Shown piece by piece: positions 14,032 through 21,552 of a stretch of 26,971 nt of DNA. The notes beneath the pieces were generated by a model. It worked only from the letters and a program-made list of their open reading frames with translations. It made no database searches and was not told the DNA's origin. The stretch lies in IMG/VR virus record IMGVR_UViG_3300008219_000074, positions 1 through 26,971 of that record, one strand, 5' to 3'. This stretch comes from a virus. A program made the translations under genes and the position numbers. Position 1 is the first letter of the stretch; every line of letters starts with the position of its first letter.

Positions 14032-15599
14032 TGCCTTATACTGGCCAAGCTAAATTTCTTGAAGTAGCGTGTGGTGGTGGTTTACTACTAGATCACAGCA
14101 GTAAGGATATGCCTTACGGCGCTGCTATAATATTACAGAACTATGAAGCCAATATAGCAGGTGGCTATCGTCGCATGAGTGGCTTTAAAAAATATGATTC
14201 TAATGCACTTACAGGTTCTGGTAATGTATTAGGTATTACTACATTAGGTACTAATGTTATTGCCTGTCGTGGGGCTAATGTTCAATATGGTTCTGGATCA
14301 GGTTGGACTTCTATTACAACGGGCCGTACTTCTACTGGTAGATATCACTTTGATAAGTTCAATTTAAACGGTACTGAAACAATTATTATGGCCTCTGGTA
14401 CAGCAGGAACAAACCCTGCTGCTACGTGGGATGGATCAACTTACACCTTAATGAATGGTGCACTCGGTAGTGGAGAAGGTACTGCACCTACTAATCCTAC
14501 TGATGTAGTTGAGCATAAAGATCATTTCTTTTACCTTCAAGGTAATACAATAACAGTATCTGCACCATTTGTACCAAATGATTTTGATCCTGCTAATGGT
14601 TCTATGGAGTTTATAGTACCTGATACTGGGGTAAAGCTTAAATCTTTCCGTGATGAACTATATATTTTCTGTGCAAAATCAATTTATAAATTGATAGGTG
14701 ATAATAGAGAAAATTTTGCTATTAAAGATGTTGCAGACGATATTGGGTGTGTTTCTGGATGGACAATTCAGGAAGTCGGTGGTGATCTAATCTTCTTATC
14801 CCCTGATGGATTACGTCCTGTTTCTGGTACTGCCAGAATTGACGATATTAACTTAAGTTCTATTTCAAAGCAAGTCCAAGAACGTATTAGAGGATTAGGT
14901 GAAACAAACTATGTCTTTAGTTCTAATCTAGTTAGAAATAAAAGTCAGTATCGTCTATGGTGGTCTGCAAAAGATGATGCAGAAGCTGGCATAAGTCTTT
15001 TAGAGGCAAATAGCCCTGGTCTTATTGCTGTATTAAAAGGGGCTGCTGGAGCAGAAGGTACAGGATGGGAATACTCGGATATGAAAGGTATTAAACCCTC
15101 ATATGCGACTAGTGATTATATCGCTGGTGTTGAGACTGTATTACATGGTGGTTGGGATGATGGATTTATTTATCAACAGGAAGTTGATATTACTGGTACC
15201 GGGTTTGGTGGCGGAACTATTCCTTCTATCTGGCGCTCTTCTGATATTATTATGCAGGATTCAGGAATACGTAAGCGTCCTAAACACGTTACCCTCAATG
15301 TTAAATGGGAAGGCTATATAGCTCCTAAATTAGATGTTGAGTATGATTTTGGTAATACGGCTATTGCACAGCCCGCCGCTTATACAATTACTACACCAAC
15401 ACATATCTCTACTTATGGTTTTTCGAGTACAACATATGGAGGAACTTCTGTGTACTCGCTAGATCCAATGGCACTAGATCGTTTATGGGTAGAAGGATCA
15501 GGATTTGCAGTGGCCCTTAAAATTACAGATACCAGCACTAATTCATCATTCACTGTTCTAGGATTTCAAATAGAATATACAGAAGGAGGCCGTAAGTAA
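14031..15599 (+). CDS. Tail nozzle-like protein (tubular protein B position)
   Basis: The product is 522 residues, beta-rich, and coupled by TAATG to the adaptor gene, the order known for short-tailed phages in which adaptor and nozzle genes adjoin. The start MPYTGQAKFLEVACGGGLLL and repeated Gly/Thr-rich blades (GNVLGITTLGTNVIACRGAN, DELYIFCAKSIYKLIGD, GGDLIFLSPDGLRPVSGTA, ISKQVQERIRGL) resemble beta-propeller-type nozzle proteins of marine podoviruses, although it is shorter than T7 gp12 (about 794 residues). The tail tube end would carry the fiber encoded next. An alternative is a hub or stopper protein. Adjacent gene order is the strongest support. Confidence 0.6.
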   Translation: MPYTGQAKFLEVACGGGLLLDHSSKDMPYGAAIILQNYEANIAGGYRRMSGFKKYDSNALTGSGNVLGITTLGTNVIACRGANVQYGSGSGWTSITTGRTSTGRYHFDKFNLNGTETIIMASGTAGTNPAATWDGSTYTLMNGALGSGEGTAPTNPTDVVEHKDHFFYLQGNTITVSAPFVPNDFDPANGSMEFIVPDTGVKLKSFRDELYIFCAKSIYKLIGDNRENFAIKDVADDIGCVSGWTIQEVGGDLIFLSPDGLRPVSGTARIDDINLSSISKQVQERIRGLGETNYVFSSNLVRNKSQYRLWWSAKDDAEAGISLLEANSPGLIAVLKGAAGAEGTGWEYSDMKGIKPSYATSDYIAGVETVLHGGWDDGFIYQQEVDITGTGFGGGTIPSIWRSSDIIMQDSGIRKRPKHVTLNVKWEGYIAPKLDVEYDFGNTAIAQPAAYTITTPTHISTYGFSSTTYGGTSVYSLDPMALDRLWVEGSGFAVALKITDTSTNSSFTVLGFQIEYTEGGRK

Positions 15600-18500
15600 A
15601 TGGCAGTCTATAGCGCACGACAAAGTACATATGTTGATGGGGATGTCATCACAGCCGATGATTCAAATGATGAATTTGATACGATTCTTGCGGCATTCCA
15701 TGCTACAACCGGACATCCACATGATGGTACTGCCGGTGGGGGACCACTATTAGTTGCGACTGGTGCTCTCAATGTAGGCTCAATTACTTCTGGATTTGGA
15801 AATATTGATAATGGAGCATCTAACATAACTTCAGGCGGTTTAGTTAAACTTGATGTTGATGCCGATGCTGATGATGTAACTGGCGATAGTGCTACCGGAC
15901 GCTTGACGTTAGGTGCAGGTGAAGACTTGAATCTGTATCACGGCGGAACAAATTCTTATATAGTAAACGATACTGGAGATTTAATTCTTGATACCGCTGG
16001 TGATATCGTTCTTGATGCTGATGGTGGTGATATATTCTTTAAGGACGCTACTACAACTTTTGGTTCTGCTACTAATACAAGCGGTAATCTAATCCTTAAA
16101 TCTGGCACTACAACCGCACTAACATTTTCTGGAGCTAACGCAACTTTTGCCGGAACTGTGACTATTGGTAGTGCTGAAATTAGTGAGGCAGAGCTAGAAA
16201 TTCTTGATGGTGCTTCGGTAACAACGACTGAGTTAAATCTTATTGACGGAGATACTGCCAGAGGTACTACCTCACTAGCCAGTGGCGATGGTATTCTTAT
16301 TAACGATGCTGGTACAATGCGTATGACCAATGTTGATACTGTATCTACATATATGGCATCTTCTAGTGTTGGTGGTGGAAGTATTGTAACAGTTGGGGCT
16401 TTAGATAGTGGTTCAATTACCTCTGGATTTGGTACCATTAATACTGGTTCTTCCACAATTACCACTACTGGTGCTATTACTGGTGGAAGTGTAGTTGCAG
16501 ATGATATTAATCTAAACGGTAAAGTCATAGTGATGACTGGTGATACAGACGATACCGTTACTATGACAGCTGCCGCAAATGGTGCATTTTCTCTTGTTAC
16601 AGTTGATGATGCTGCTGCTGCAGGTAATATTCAGATAACAGCAGATGGTACGGTAGATATTGATTCAGCAGGAGTATTAACTCTAGATTCTGGAGCAGCG
16701 ATCAATATTGAACCTGCTTCTGGTTCAGCAATTTTATTAGATGGTACAATTAGTGTAGACGCAGGTGTTGTTACAGGTGCAACTAGTATCACATCTACTG
16801 CATTTGTAGGTACTTTATCAACGGCTGCACAAGCTAATATAACAAGTGTCGGTACACTAACGGGACTCACTATAAGTGGGGCGCTAATAAAGTCTGTCAC
16901 CAATTCCATCACGGCTGGCTCTACACAATCACAAGCTGGAGCAACTGCATTAACGACAGACATCAACCGTGTCACCGTGTCAGGCACGGACGGCGACGGT
17001 GTGAAGCTACCTACAGCAGTTGCCGGAGCGAAGGTTGAAATCATCAATGATGACGCGGCTCAGACAATCCAGATTTGGCCTGCGACTGGTGACGCTATCG
17101 ACGGTGGTAGTGCTAACGCGGTTGATGCAAACACCTTGGCTCCTGGTGGCGACCGTACATACTTTAGTGTTGACGCGACCAACTGGTACACCAAGTCGAG
17201 TGACGAACCCGCAGCTAGTGCTACGGTAGCGGGAATTGTGGAGCTAGCCACTACTGCTGAGACTACTACTGGCACTGACGCTGCCCGTGCCGTAACTCCC
17301 GATGGGCTGCATGACATGACCAGCCTGTCTGGTGCTGCTTGGCTGCTGGACGAAGATGCCATGGGCTCTAATTCCGACGTGAAGGTCGCCTCCCAGCAGT
17401 CCATTAAAGCGTATGTCGATGCGCTGGGGGTTACTAGTAGCGGCAGTCCAACATTCACCGGCCTGACGACCACCGGCCATACACAGCGGTCCCTGGCTAC
17501 GAGTCTTACTGCTGGAACTACACAGACCATGGCTGGGGCTCTGGCCTTAACCAAAGATATTAATATCGTGACGGTAGTTGGCAGCGACGACGACGGGGTT
17601 GCTTTGCCGACTGCTGTGGCGGGCAAAGAAGTCACGATCATAAACTCTGACGCTGCCCAGCGGCTCCAAGTTTGGCCTGGGAACGGCTTCTCGGACACGA
17701 TTGATGGCGGCTCTGCTAATGCAGTGGATGCGAATACGTTAGCTGCGGGGGGCATACGGACTTATGTGGCAGACGGTTCGACCAATTGGGTGACGGCCAC
17801 CGCTGAAGGGTCAGCATTTGATCCTGATGGCGCGGTCACGATCAACAATTCCGGTGCCTCCGTTGATTTTATCGTTAAGAGCGACGCTGCCAACGCCATT
17901 TTTGTGGACGGTAGCCAGGACGCTATCTCCTTCGGCGGTGCCAACGTCGACGGTACCGCGCTCACGTTCAACAACCTCACTAAACGTACAGCGATAACGA
18001 ACGTGGGGTTCCAAGCCCACATGCCAAACCAGACAACGAATTTTGATACTGGAAGTTCAACAATCGGCGGTGGTTATGGTATGCGCATTGGCGTTCAGAC
18101 TTGGACTAACGACAATGCTACGCTGACAATAACAAACCCAGCGGGATTGCAGGTCCACGCTCCTGTCGCCAGCACAAACGTCGCGTTCACGAACGGTCCC
18201 TACGCAATTTTTGCAGCGGCGAAATCTCGAATGTCTGGCGGAGTCGAAATTACCTCTGGGTCAGTCCTAGATAATTACACAGAAGGTTCATGGACACCGA
18301 CGCTCCACTTTCACACGACAGCGGGCAGTCACACTTACGGCGCACAATCTGGCTATTTCGTGCAAATCGGCCAGTTAGTCGTCGCGTCTTTCCAGGTTGT
18401 CTTAACCAACCTGGACACATGCTCTGGCATCATGGGAATCAGTGATATTCCCAGGGCTGTGTTGGCTCATACGGATATGGGTTGGTCCGGTTTTTTGGGT

Positions 18501-18686
18501 TACTACGACAACATCACAGCTAACACTAACAAAGATCATCTTGTGATGGTCGCAGGGCCGTCTGATTCCCAATTCCGACTTTATGAAAACGGCATTGGGG
18601 CCACCGCCTCAATCACCGATGCAGATGCGGCCAACGACACTCGCCTCTCGGGTGTTCTAGTTTACATGACAGCAGTAAATACATAG
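15600..18686 (+). CDS. Tail fiber protein, mosaic, with two beta-domains and a receptor-binding end
   Basis: The product is 1028 residues; GGAGG precedes the ATG. The N-terminus (YVDGDVITADDSNDEFDTIL, GHPHDGTAGGG) resembles fiber anchor regions. There follows a beta-helical shaft with T-E-L-N-L-I-D-G type repeats and SITSGFG elements. Residues 431-533 and 629-733 are two copies of a beta-domain (DGVKLPTAVAG, INDDAAQ, IDGGSANAVDANTLA). Between them ATVAGIVELATTAETTTGTD matches the phage fiber repeat that continues to AVTPDGL, and SQQSIKAYVDAL follows. From about residue 889 (LDNYTEGSWTPTL) runs the C-terminal domain common to receptor-binding fibers, with YFVQIGQLVV. From about 16865 the G+C content jumps, so the distal half appears foreign. 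The stop TAG overlaps the next ribosome-binding site. Confidence 0.85.
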   Translation: MAVYSARQSTYVDGDVITADDSNDEFDTILAAFHATTGHPHDGTAGGGPLLVATGALNVGSITSGFGNIDNGASNITSGGLVKLDVDADADDVTGDSATGRLTLGAGEDLNLYHGGTNSYIVNDTGDLILDTAGDIVLDADGGDIFFKDATTTFGSATNTSGNLILKSGTTTALTFSGANATFAGTVTIGSAEISEAELEILDGASVTTTELNLIDGDTARGTTSLASGDGILINDAGTMRMTNVDTVSTYMASSSVGGGSIVTVGALDSGSITSGFGTINTGSSTITTTGAITGGSVVADDINLNGKVIVMTGDTDDTVTMTAAANGAFSLVTVDDAAAAGNIQITADGTVDIDSAGVLTLDSGAAINIEPASGSAILLDGTISVDAGVVTGATSITSTAFVGTLSTAAQANITSVGTLTGLTISGALIKSVTNSITAGSTQSQAGATALTTDINRVTVSGTDGDGVKLPTAVAGAKVEIINDDAAQTIQIWPATGDAIDGGSANAVDANTLAPGGDRTYFSVDATNWYTKSSDEPAASATVAGIVELATTAETTTGTDAARAVTPDGLHDMTSLSGAAWLLDEDAMGSNSDVKVASQQSIKAYVDALGVTSSGSPTFTGLTTTGHTQRSLATSLTAGTTQTMAGALALTKDINIVTVVGSDDDGVALPTAVAGKEVTIINSDAAQRLQVWPGNGFSDTIDGGSANAVDANTLAAGGIRTYVADGSTNWVTATAEGSAFDPDGAVTINNSGASVDFIVKSDAANAIFVDGSQDAISFGGANVDGTALTFNNLTKRTAITNVGFQAHMPNQTTNFDTGSSTIGGGYGMRIGVQTWTNDNATLTITNPAGLQVHAPVASTNVAFTNGPYAIFAAAKSRMSGGVEITSGSVLDNYTEGSWTPTLHFHTTAGSHTYGAQSGYFVQIGQLVVASFQVVLTNLDTCSGIMGISDIPRAVLAHTDMGWSGFLGYYDNITANTNKDHLVMVAGPSDSQFRLYENGIGATASITDADAANDTRLSGVLVYMTAVNT
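16890..17199 (+). repeat. Fiber beta-domain, copy 1
   Basis: Residues 431-533 of the fiber. Landmarks are ITAGSTQSQAGATAL, RVTVSGTDGDGVKLPTAVAG, IINDDAAQTIQIWPATGD, IDGGSANAVDANTLA and NWY. It starts at the point where base composition shifts. It aligns with copy 2 over the whole length and more weakly with residues 26-122 of the protein at 838. Confidence 0.8.
17484..17800 (+). repeat. Fiber beta-domain, copy 2
   Basis: Residues 629-733 of the fiber. Landmarks are LTAGTTQTMAGALAL, VTVVGSDDDGVALPTAVAG, IINSDAAQRLQVWPGNG, IDGGSANAVDANTLA and NWV. Peptide identity with copy 1 is high but the codons differ almost everywhere, so this is not a recent duplication. Confidence 0.8.
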
Positions 18687-18695
18687 GAGCAATAC

Positions 18696-18959
18696 ATGCC
18701 AGTTTATACAGAAGAAATCGAAGAACACATTGCCATCGCGCCTAACGGAAATGTGACTGTGGACACATTCACAATCACATTTAAGGATGGAGTGCCCATT
18801 GGAAAATCACCACCCCATGCCGTTTCATTAAACCCTGGTGCCGCCACGGACACGCAATCGGACAATATAAAAGCAATCACCGCAGCGGTGTGGACGCCAG
18901 AAGTCATTGCTAAAAGCAAAGAGGTTGAAGCTGCAAACATAGCCAAAGAGGGGGGGTAA
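18696..18959 (+). CDS. Small protein following the fiber, possible fiber chaperone or partner
   Basis: The product is 87 residues; AGGAG precedes the ATG, 9 bases after the fiber stop. The N-terminal half is beta-rich (EIEEHIAIAPNGNVTVDTFT, ITFKDGVPIGKSPPHAVSL), the C-terminal half helical (DNIKAITAAVWTPEVIAKSK, EVEAANIAKEGG). Its G+C content (35 of 60 at 18841-18900) matches the foreign half of the fiber, so both were probably acquired together. A position straight after a fiber is typical of fiber assembly chaperones, but the sequence does not match a family I recognise. It could also be a small tip component. Confidence 0.5.
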   Translation: MPVYTEEIEEHIAIAPNGNVTVDTFTITFKDGVPIGKSPPHAVSLNPGAATDTQSDNIKAITAAVWTPEVIAKSKEVEAANIAKEGG

Positions 18960-19035
18960 GGACTGATTGTAAGCGTGAAGTGTAAGGGCTAATCCCATGA
19001 ATATTGATGATATTTCAAAAACGTGATGAGATTCC

Positions 19036-19434
19036 ATGATCGACGAATCATTCTTTCAGACAGCCGTTGCCGAATACGGGATGGCGACTACCCTTTTATT
19101 AGCGATGGTAGCGGGCATGGGATATGTGATTTGGAAGCGGCTACTCCAACAGCCAAAGACAAATGATAAAAGTAGTGTCTCTGCTGATAAGACAAATTCT
19201 ATAATGCAAGCAATCAGTACCGGCGACAAACACTTACGCACTGTTATTGATGAAAATGCAAAAGAAGGTAGGCAAATTAGTGAGAGTTTGAGAGATGACC
19301 TAGATGTCACCTGCCGTGAACTTAAGAGTGATATAAAGTCTATCAGTGATGATGTAAAATCAGAAGTACAGACTCGTCGTATGGATGTTATATCTCTGCA
19401 TCAGAAGATAGATGCCGACAAAAAAAGAAAGTAA
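19036..19434 (+). CDS. Single-pass membrane protein with coiled coil, holin-like
   Basis: The product is 132 residues. Residues about 14-33 (YGMATTLLLAMVAGMGYVIW) form one membrane segment, followed by KR and a long, highly charged, predicted coiled-coil tail (TVIDENAKEGRQISESLRDD, DIKSISDDVKSEVQTRR, ending KKRK). A short N-terminus, one membrane helix and a charged cytoplasmic tail fit a small holin or spanin-like protein, and the position after the fiber block suits a lysis gene. No adjacent endolysin is visible, which weakens the call; an inner-membrane-directed ejection protein is an alternative. The first third is G+C-rich and the rest AT-rich, so a recombination boundary may lie inside this gene (near 19150). 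The ribosome-binding site is weak. Confidence 0.5.
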   Translation: MIDESFFQTAVAEYGMATTLLLAMVAGMGYVIWKRLLQQPKTNDKSSVSADKTNSIMQAISTGDKHLRTVIDENAKEGRQISESLRDDLDVTCRELKSDIKSISDDVKSEVQTRRMDVISLHQKIDADKKRK

Positions 19435-19440
19435 TTATAT

Positions 19441-20640
19441 ATGCCTGAGCAAGAAACAACACCTGTAATTAATCCTAATGCTGATCCTACTACGGGTATT
19501 CAGATTCCTGCTAATGTTCCGTCTGATGAATGGTTAGCTCAACAGGTTGTTAGTCCTGTTATGCCGGGTATGGCAGTACAGGCACCTGTCCAACAAACCA
19601 TAGATGAGGAGAAAGAATTACTACAGCAGACTACTGGGCAAATACCAATAACACCAGAGGCGGAACGTGCTCCTGTAGCTGCAGCAACTCCTACAACTGG
19701 GGCAACTCAAGCAGTAGCTCAGCAAGAAAATATTGAAATAGAGCGTGTACAGGCAGATCAGGGAGTTGCTCAAGAGGGTAATGTAACGCCTCTAAGCACC
19801 GTCAGAGGACAACTAGAGCAGTTGATGGGTGATGTAGAGTCTGATGACGCTCCGTGGGCTGACGAGGCTGTGAGGCGTGCTAATCAGGCAATGTCGGCTC
19901 GTGGTATGGGTAATTCCTCTATAGCAGCTGCAGCAATTACTCAGTCAGTCCTAGAAGCTGCTATGCCTATTGCTCAGTACGATGCAAGTGTCTATGGAAA
20001 TATGAATATCCAGAACCTTCGTAATCGTCAGGAAACCATGCTTAGCAATACTGCTGCTTCTAATGTAGCTAAAAATATGAATGCTAAGACTGCTAATGAA
20101 GTTCAGATGTTTATGAATACTATGAGAGATGGCGTACTCAAGTTTAATTCTACACAGCATGATGCAATGTCTAAATTTAATGCTGTTCAAGGCACTGAAG
20201 TTTCTAAATTTAACGCTGCCGCGAATAATGTTGCTAATCAATTTTACGCCCAAATGGATGATGCTGCTGAGAAATTTAATGCAACCAATACGCTTGCAAT
20301 TTCTAAGAGTAATGCTGAGTGGCGCAGAACTATTAATACAGCAAATACTGCTGCCGTCAATACATCTAATATGGTCAATGCTCAGAATGCATTTAATATG
20401 TCGCAGCAAGCTATGGCTGATCTGTGGCAGCGTTCTAGGGACGTATTCAACTGGGCTAATCAATCAGCAGACAATTCAAAAGATAGGGCTTTCCAAATGG
20501 CTATGTATTCTATGCAGAGAGCAGACTATATGGCGGATATGTCTACCCAAGATAAAAATAATCTTTGGTCAGGTGTTGGAAATTTTGCATATAGTCTCTT
20601 TGAAGATGTCTTAGAAGATACGAATTGGTTTGGAGAATAA
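19441..20640 (+). CDS. Internal virion/ejection-type protein with 11-residue repeats
   Basis: The product is 399 residues. Residues 1-120 are Pro/Gln/Thr/Ala-rich and probably disordered. Residues about 135-185 contain ANQAMSARGMGNSSIAAAAI followed by LEAAMPIAQYDASVYG, a motif (R-G-x-x-N-S-S-x-A...A-x-P-I-A) known from phage ejection and internal virion proteins. Residues 212-313 hold an exact 11-residue repeat centred on KFN. The C-terminus is helical and ends acidic (LFEDVLEDTNWFGE). Heading a run of large helical proteins after the tail genes, it is best seen as packed inside the head and released into the cell. No Shine-Dalgarno is seen; the start follows the previous stop by 6 bases. A tail-needle role is the alternative. 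Confidence 0.55.
   Translation: MPEQETTPVINPNADPTTGIQIPANVPSDEWLAQQVVSPVMPGMAVQAPVQQTIDEEKELLQQTTGQIPITPEAERAPVAAATPTTGATQAVAQQENIEIERVQADQGVAQEGNVTPLSTVRGQLEQLMGDVESDDAPWADEAVRRANQAMSARGMGNSSIAAAAITQSVLEAAMPIAQYDASVYGNMNIQNLRNRQETMLSNTAASNVAKNMNAKTANEVQMFMNTMRDGVLKFNSTQHDAMSKFNAVQGTEVSKFNAAANNVANQFYAQMDDAAEKFNATNTLAISKSNAEWRRTINTANTAAVNTSNMVNAQNAFNMSQQAMADLWQRSRDVFNWANQSADNSKDRAFQMAMYSMQRADYMADMSTQDKNNLWSGVGNFAYSLFEDVLEDTNWFGE
20074..20379 (+). repeat. Hendecad (33-bp periodic) coding repeat
   Basis: In the 399-residue protein the triplet K-F-N or a variant recurs exactly every 11 residues: 212 NMN, 223 MFM, 234 KFN, 245 KFN, 256 KFN, 267 QFY, 278 KFN, 289 KSN, 300 TAN, 311 MVN. The intervening residues vary and the DNA has diverged, so the period is kept by protein structure. 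An 11-residue period is the signature of right-handed coiled coils. Confidence 0.8.
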
Positions 20641-20677
20641 TATTATATACATTTACAGAGAATTTGGAGAGTAAATA

Positions 20678-20998
20678 ATGGGAATATTTACAAATATTAT
20701 AGGCGCTCTTGCTGGCCCACTTGTTACAAATGTAGTTGGTGGTATATTTGGTCTTGATGGGGAAGATAAAAAAAGCAGTGATGGCAAGCCCAGATTAGTG
20801 GCAAAACCTGAACCTCCCAAGGCATTTAAAAGCCGTGAGATAAAGGACTTTAGTCCTAGATCCTTTGCAGGGGACCGTAAAGATGCTCCGATTGCTGGTG
20901 CCGTTGCTGCTTTACGCAGCATAAGTCCATCTGAAAGAGAAACACGGTACTGGTCAGCAATATTTGCTGATGCCAAACGAAAATCGGAGATTGGATAA
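20678..20998 (+). CDS. Small protein with hydrophobic N-terminus, unknown function
   Basis: The product is 106 residues; GGAGAG precedes the ATG within a 37-base AT-rich gap that includes TATTATATAC, a conceivable but unsupported -10 element. Residues 2-26 (GIFTNIIGALAGPLVTNVVG, GIFGL) are hydrophobic and Gly-rich, perhaps a membrane-interacting helix; the rest is basic and polar (KPRLVAKPEPPKAFKSREIK, ending SAIFADAKRKSEIG). No family is recognised. Among presumed ejection proteins, a membrane-active peptide that helps DNA entry would make sense, but this is speculative. The stop overlaps the next gene (TAATG). Confidence 0.5.
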   Translation: MGIFTNIIGALAGPLVTNVVGGIFGLDGEDKKSSDGKPRLVAKPEPPKAFKSREIKDFSPRSFAGDRKDAPIAGAVAALRSISPSERETRYWSAIFADAKRKSEIG

Positions 20999-21552
20999 TG
21001 GCTGAAAATCCTTTTGATATTCTAGGAGATATGGAAGCAGCAATGCCACCTATGCAAGAACCTGCTATACCTCCTACTGAAATGGATCAGAATACTAACT
21101 TTAAACAGTTTGATACTCCCATCCCTGGTCAGTCCTTAACTGAGACACCTGGGAATGCTAAATATGAGCAGCCCCCACAGTACACTGAGTTAACTGATTT
21201 CATGGATTATATGTTTAAATCCATGAATAGAAAAAATGTTCGTAGGGATTTATTGCGTATGCTAGATGCTGGTGTACCTGTGAAAATACTTATTGAGCCA
21301 ATTATTATGCAAGCTGTAAGTGAAGGTAAAATTAGTATGGATCTTGCTGTTATGTCGCTTCAACCATTAGCGACAATGATTTATGGCATGGGAGATGCTG
21401 CAGGAATTAATGTAGTGTTTCAGGAAGATAAACAAGAAATAGGCTTAGATGCCCGTCCCTTTGAAAAGGCATTTAAGAAAAAGCGTGAGGATACAACTCC
21501 ACCTAAATTACCTGAAACCAAAAATAATCTAGTAGCTAGGAGAACAATGTAA
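20998..21552 (+). CDS. Helical virion-block protein of unknown function
   Basis: The product is 184 residues. The N-terminal 60 residues are Pro/Met/Glu-rich (MEAAMPPMQEPAIPPTEMD). The core, about residues 65-145, is compact and helical: FMDYMFKSMNRKNVRRDLLR, MLDAGVPVKILIEPIIMQAV and LAVMSLQPLATMIYGMGDAA. I know this type of core from marine phage genomes as a small conserved protein without assigned function. The tail is Lys/Pro-rich. CGGAG lies before the ATG and the gene is coupled at both ends by TAATG, so it is made together with the flanking proteins, probably in fixed ratio. Confidence 0.5.
   Translation: MAENPFDILGDMEAAMPPMQEPAIPPTEMDQNTNFKQFDTPIPGQSLTETPGNAKYEQPPQYTELTDFMDYMFKSMNRKNVRRDLLRMLDAGVPVKILIEPIIMQAVSEGKISMDLAVMSLQPLATMIYGMGDAAGINVVFQEDKQEIGLDARPFEKAFKKKREDTTPPKLPETKNNLVARRTM

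Noticed and set aside
17060-17755. Minus-strand open frame of 231 codons within the fiber gene, and neighbours at 16631-17047 and 15956-16528
   Set aside because: They are antisense to a clear coding region of low-complexity Thr/Val/Ala codons, where the reverse strand rarely meets stops. The peptides are Val/Pro/Ser/Ala-rich without any domain, and no ribosome-binding site or gene context supports them.
16890-18686. Diversity-generating retroelement target in the fiber
   Set aside because: No template repeat with adenine-specific differences, no reverse transcriptase and no accessory gene is present; the internal repeats differ at silent sites of all bases.
19036-19434. Firm holin annotation
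   Set aside because: One membrane segment with a charged tail is compatible, but no endolysin or spanin adjoins it, so I kept it as holin-like only.
20129-20614. Plus-strand open frame of 161 codons in another frame of the 399-residue protein
   Set aside because: It is a shadow frame: the other frame has the 11-residue periodicity and continues in both directions. The shadow peptide is Leu/Ile/Cys-rich without structure and lacks a ribosome-binding site.
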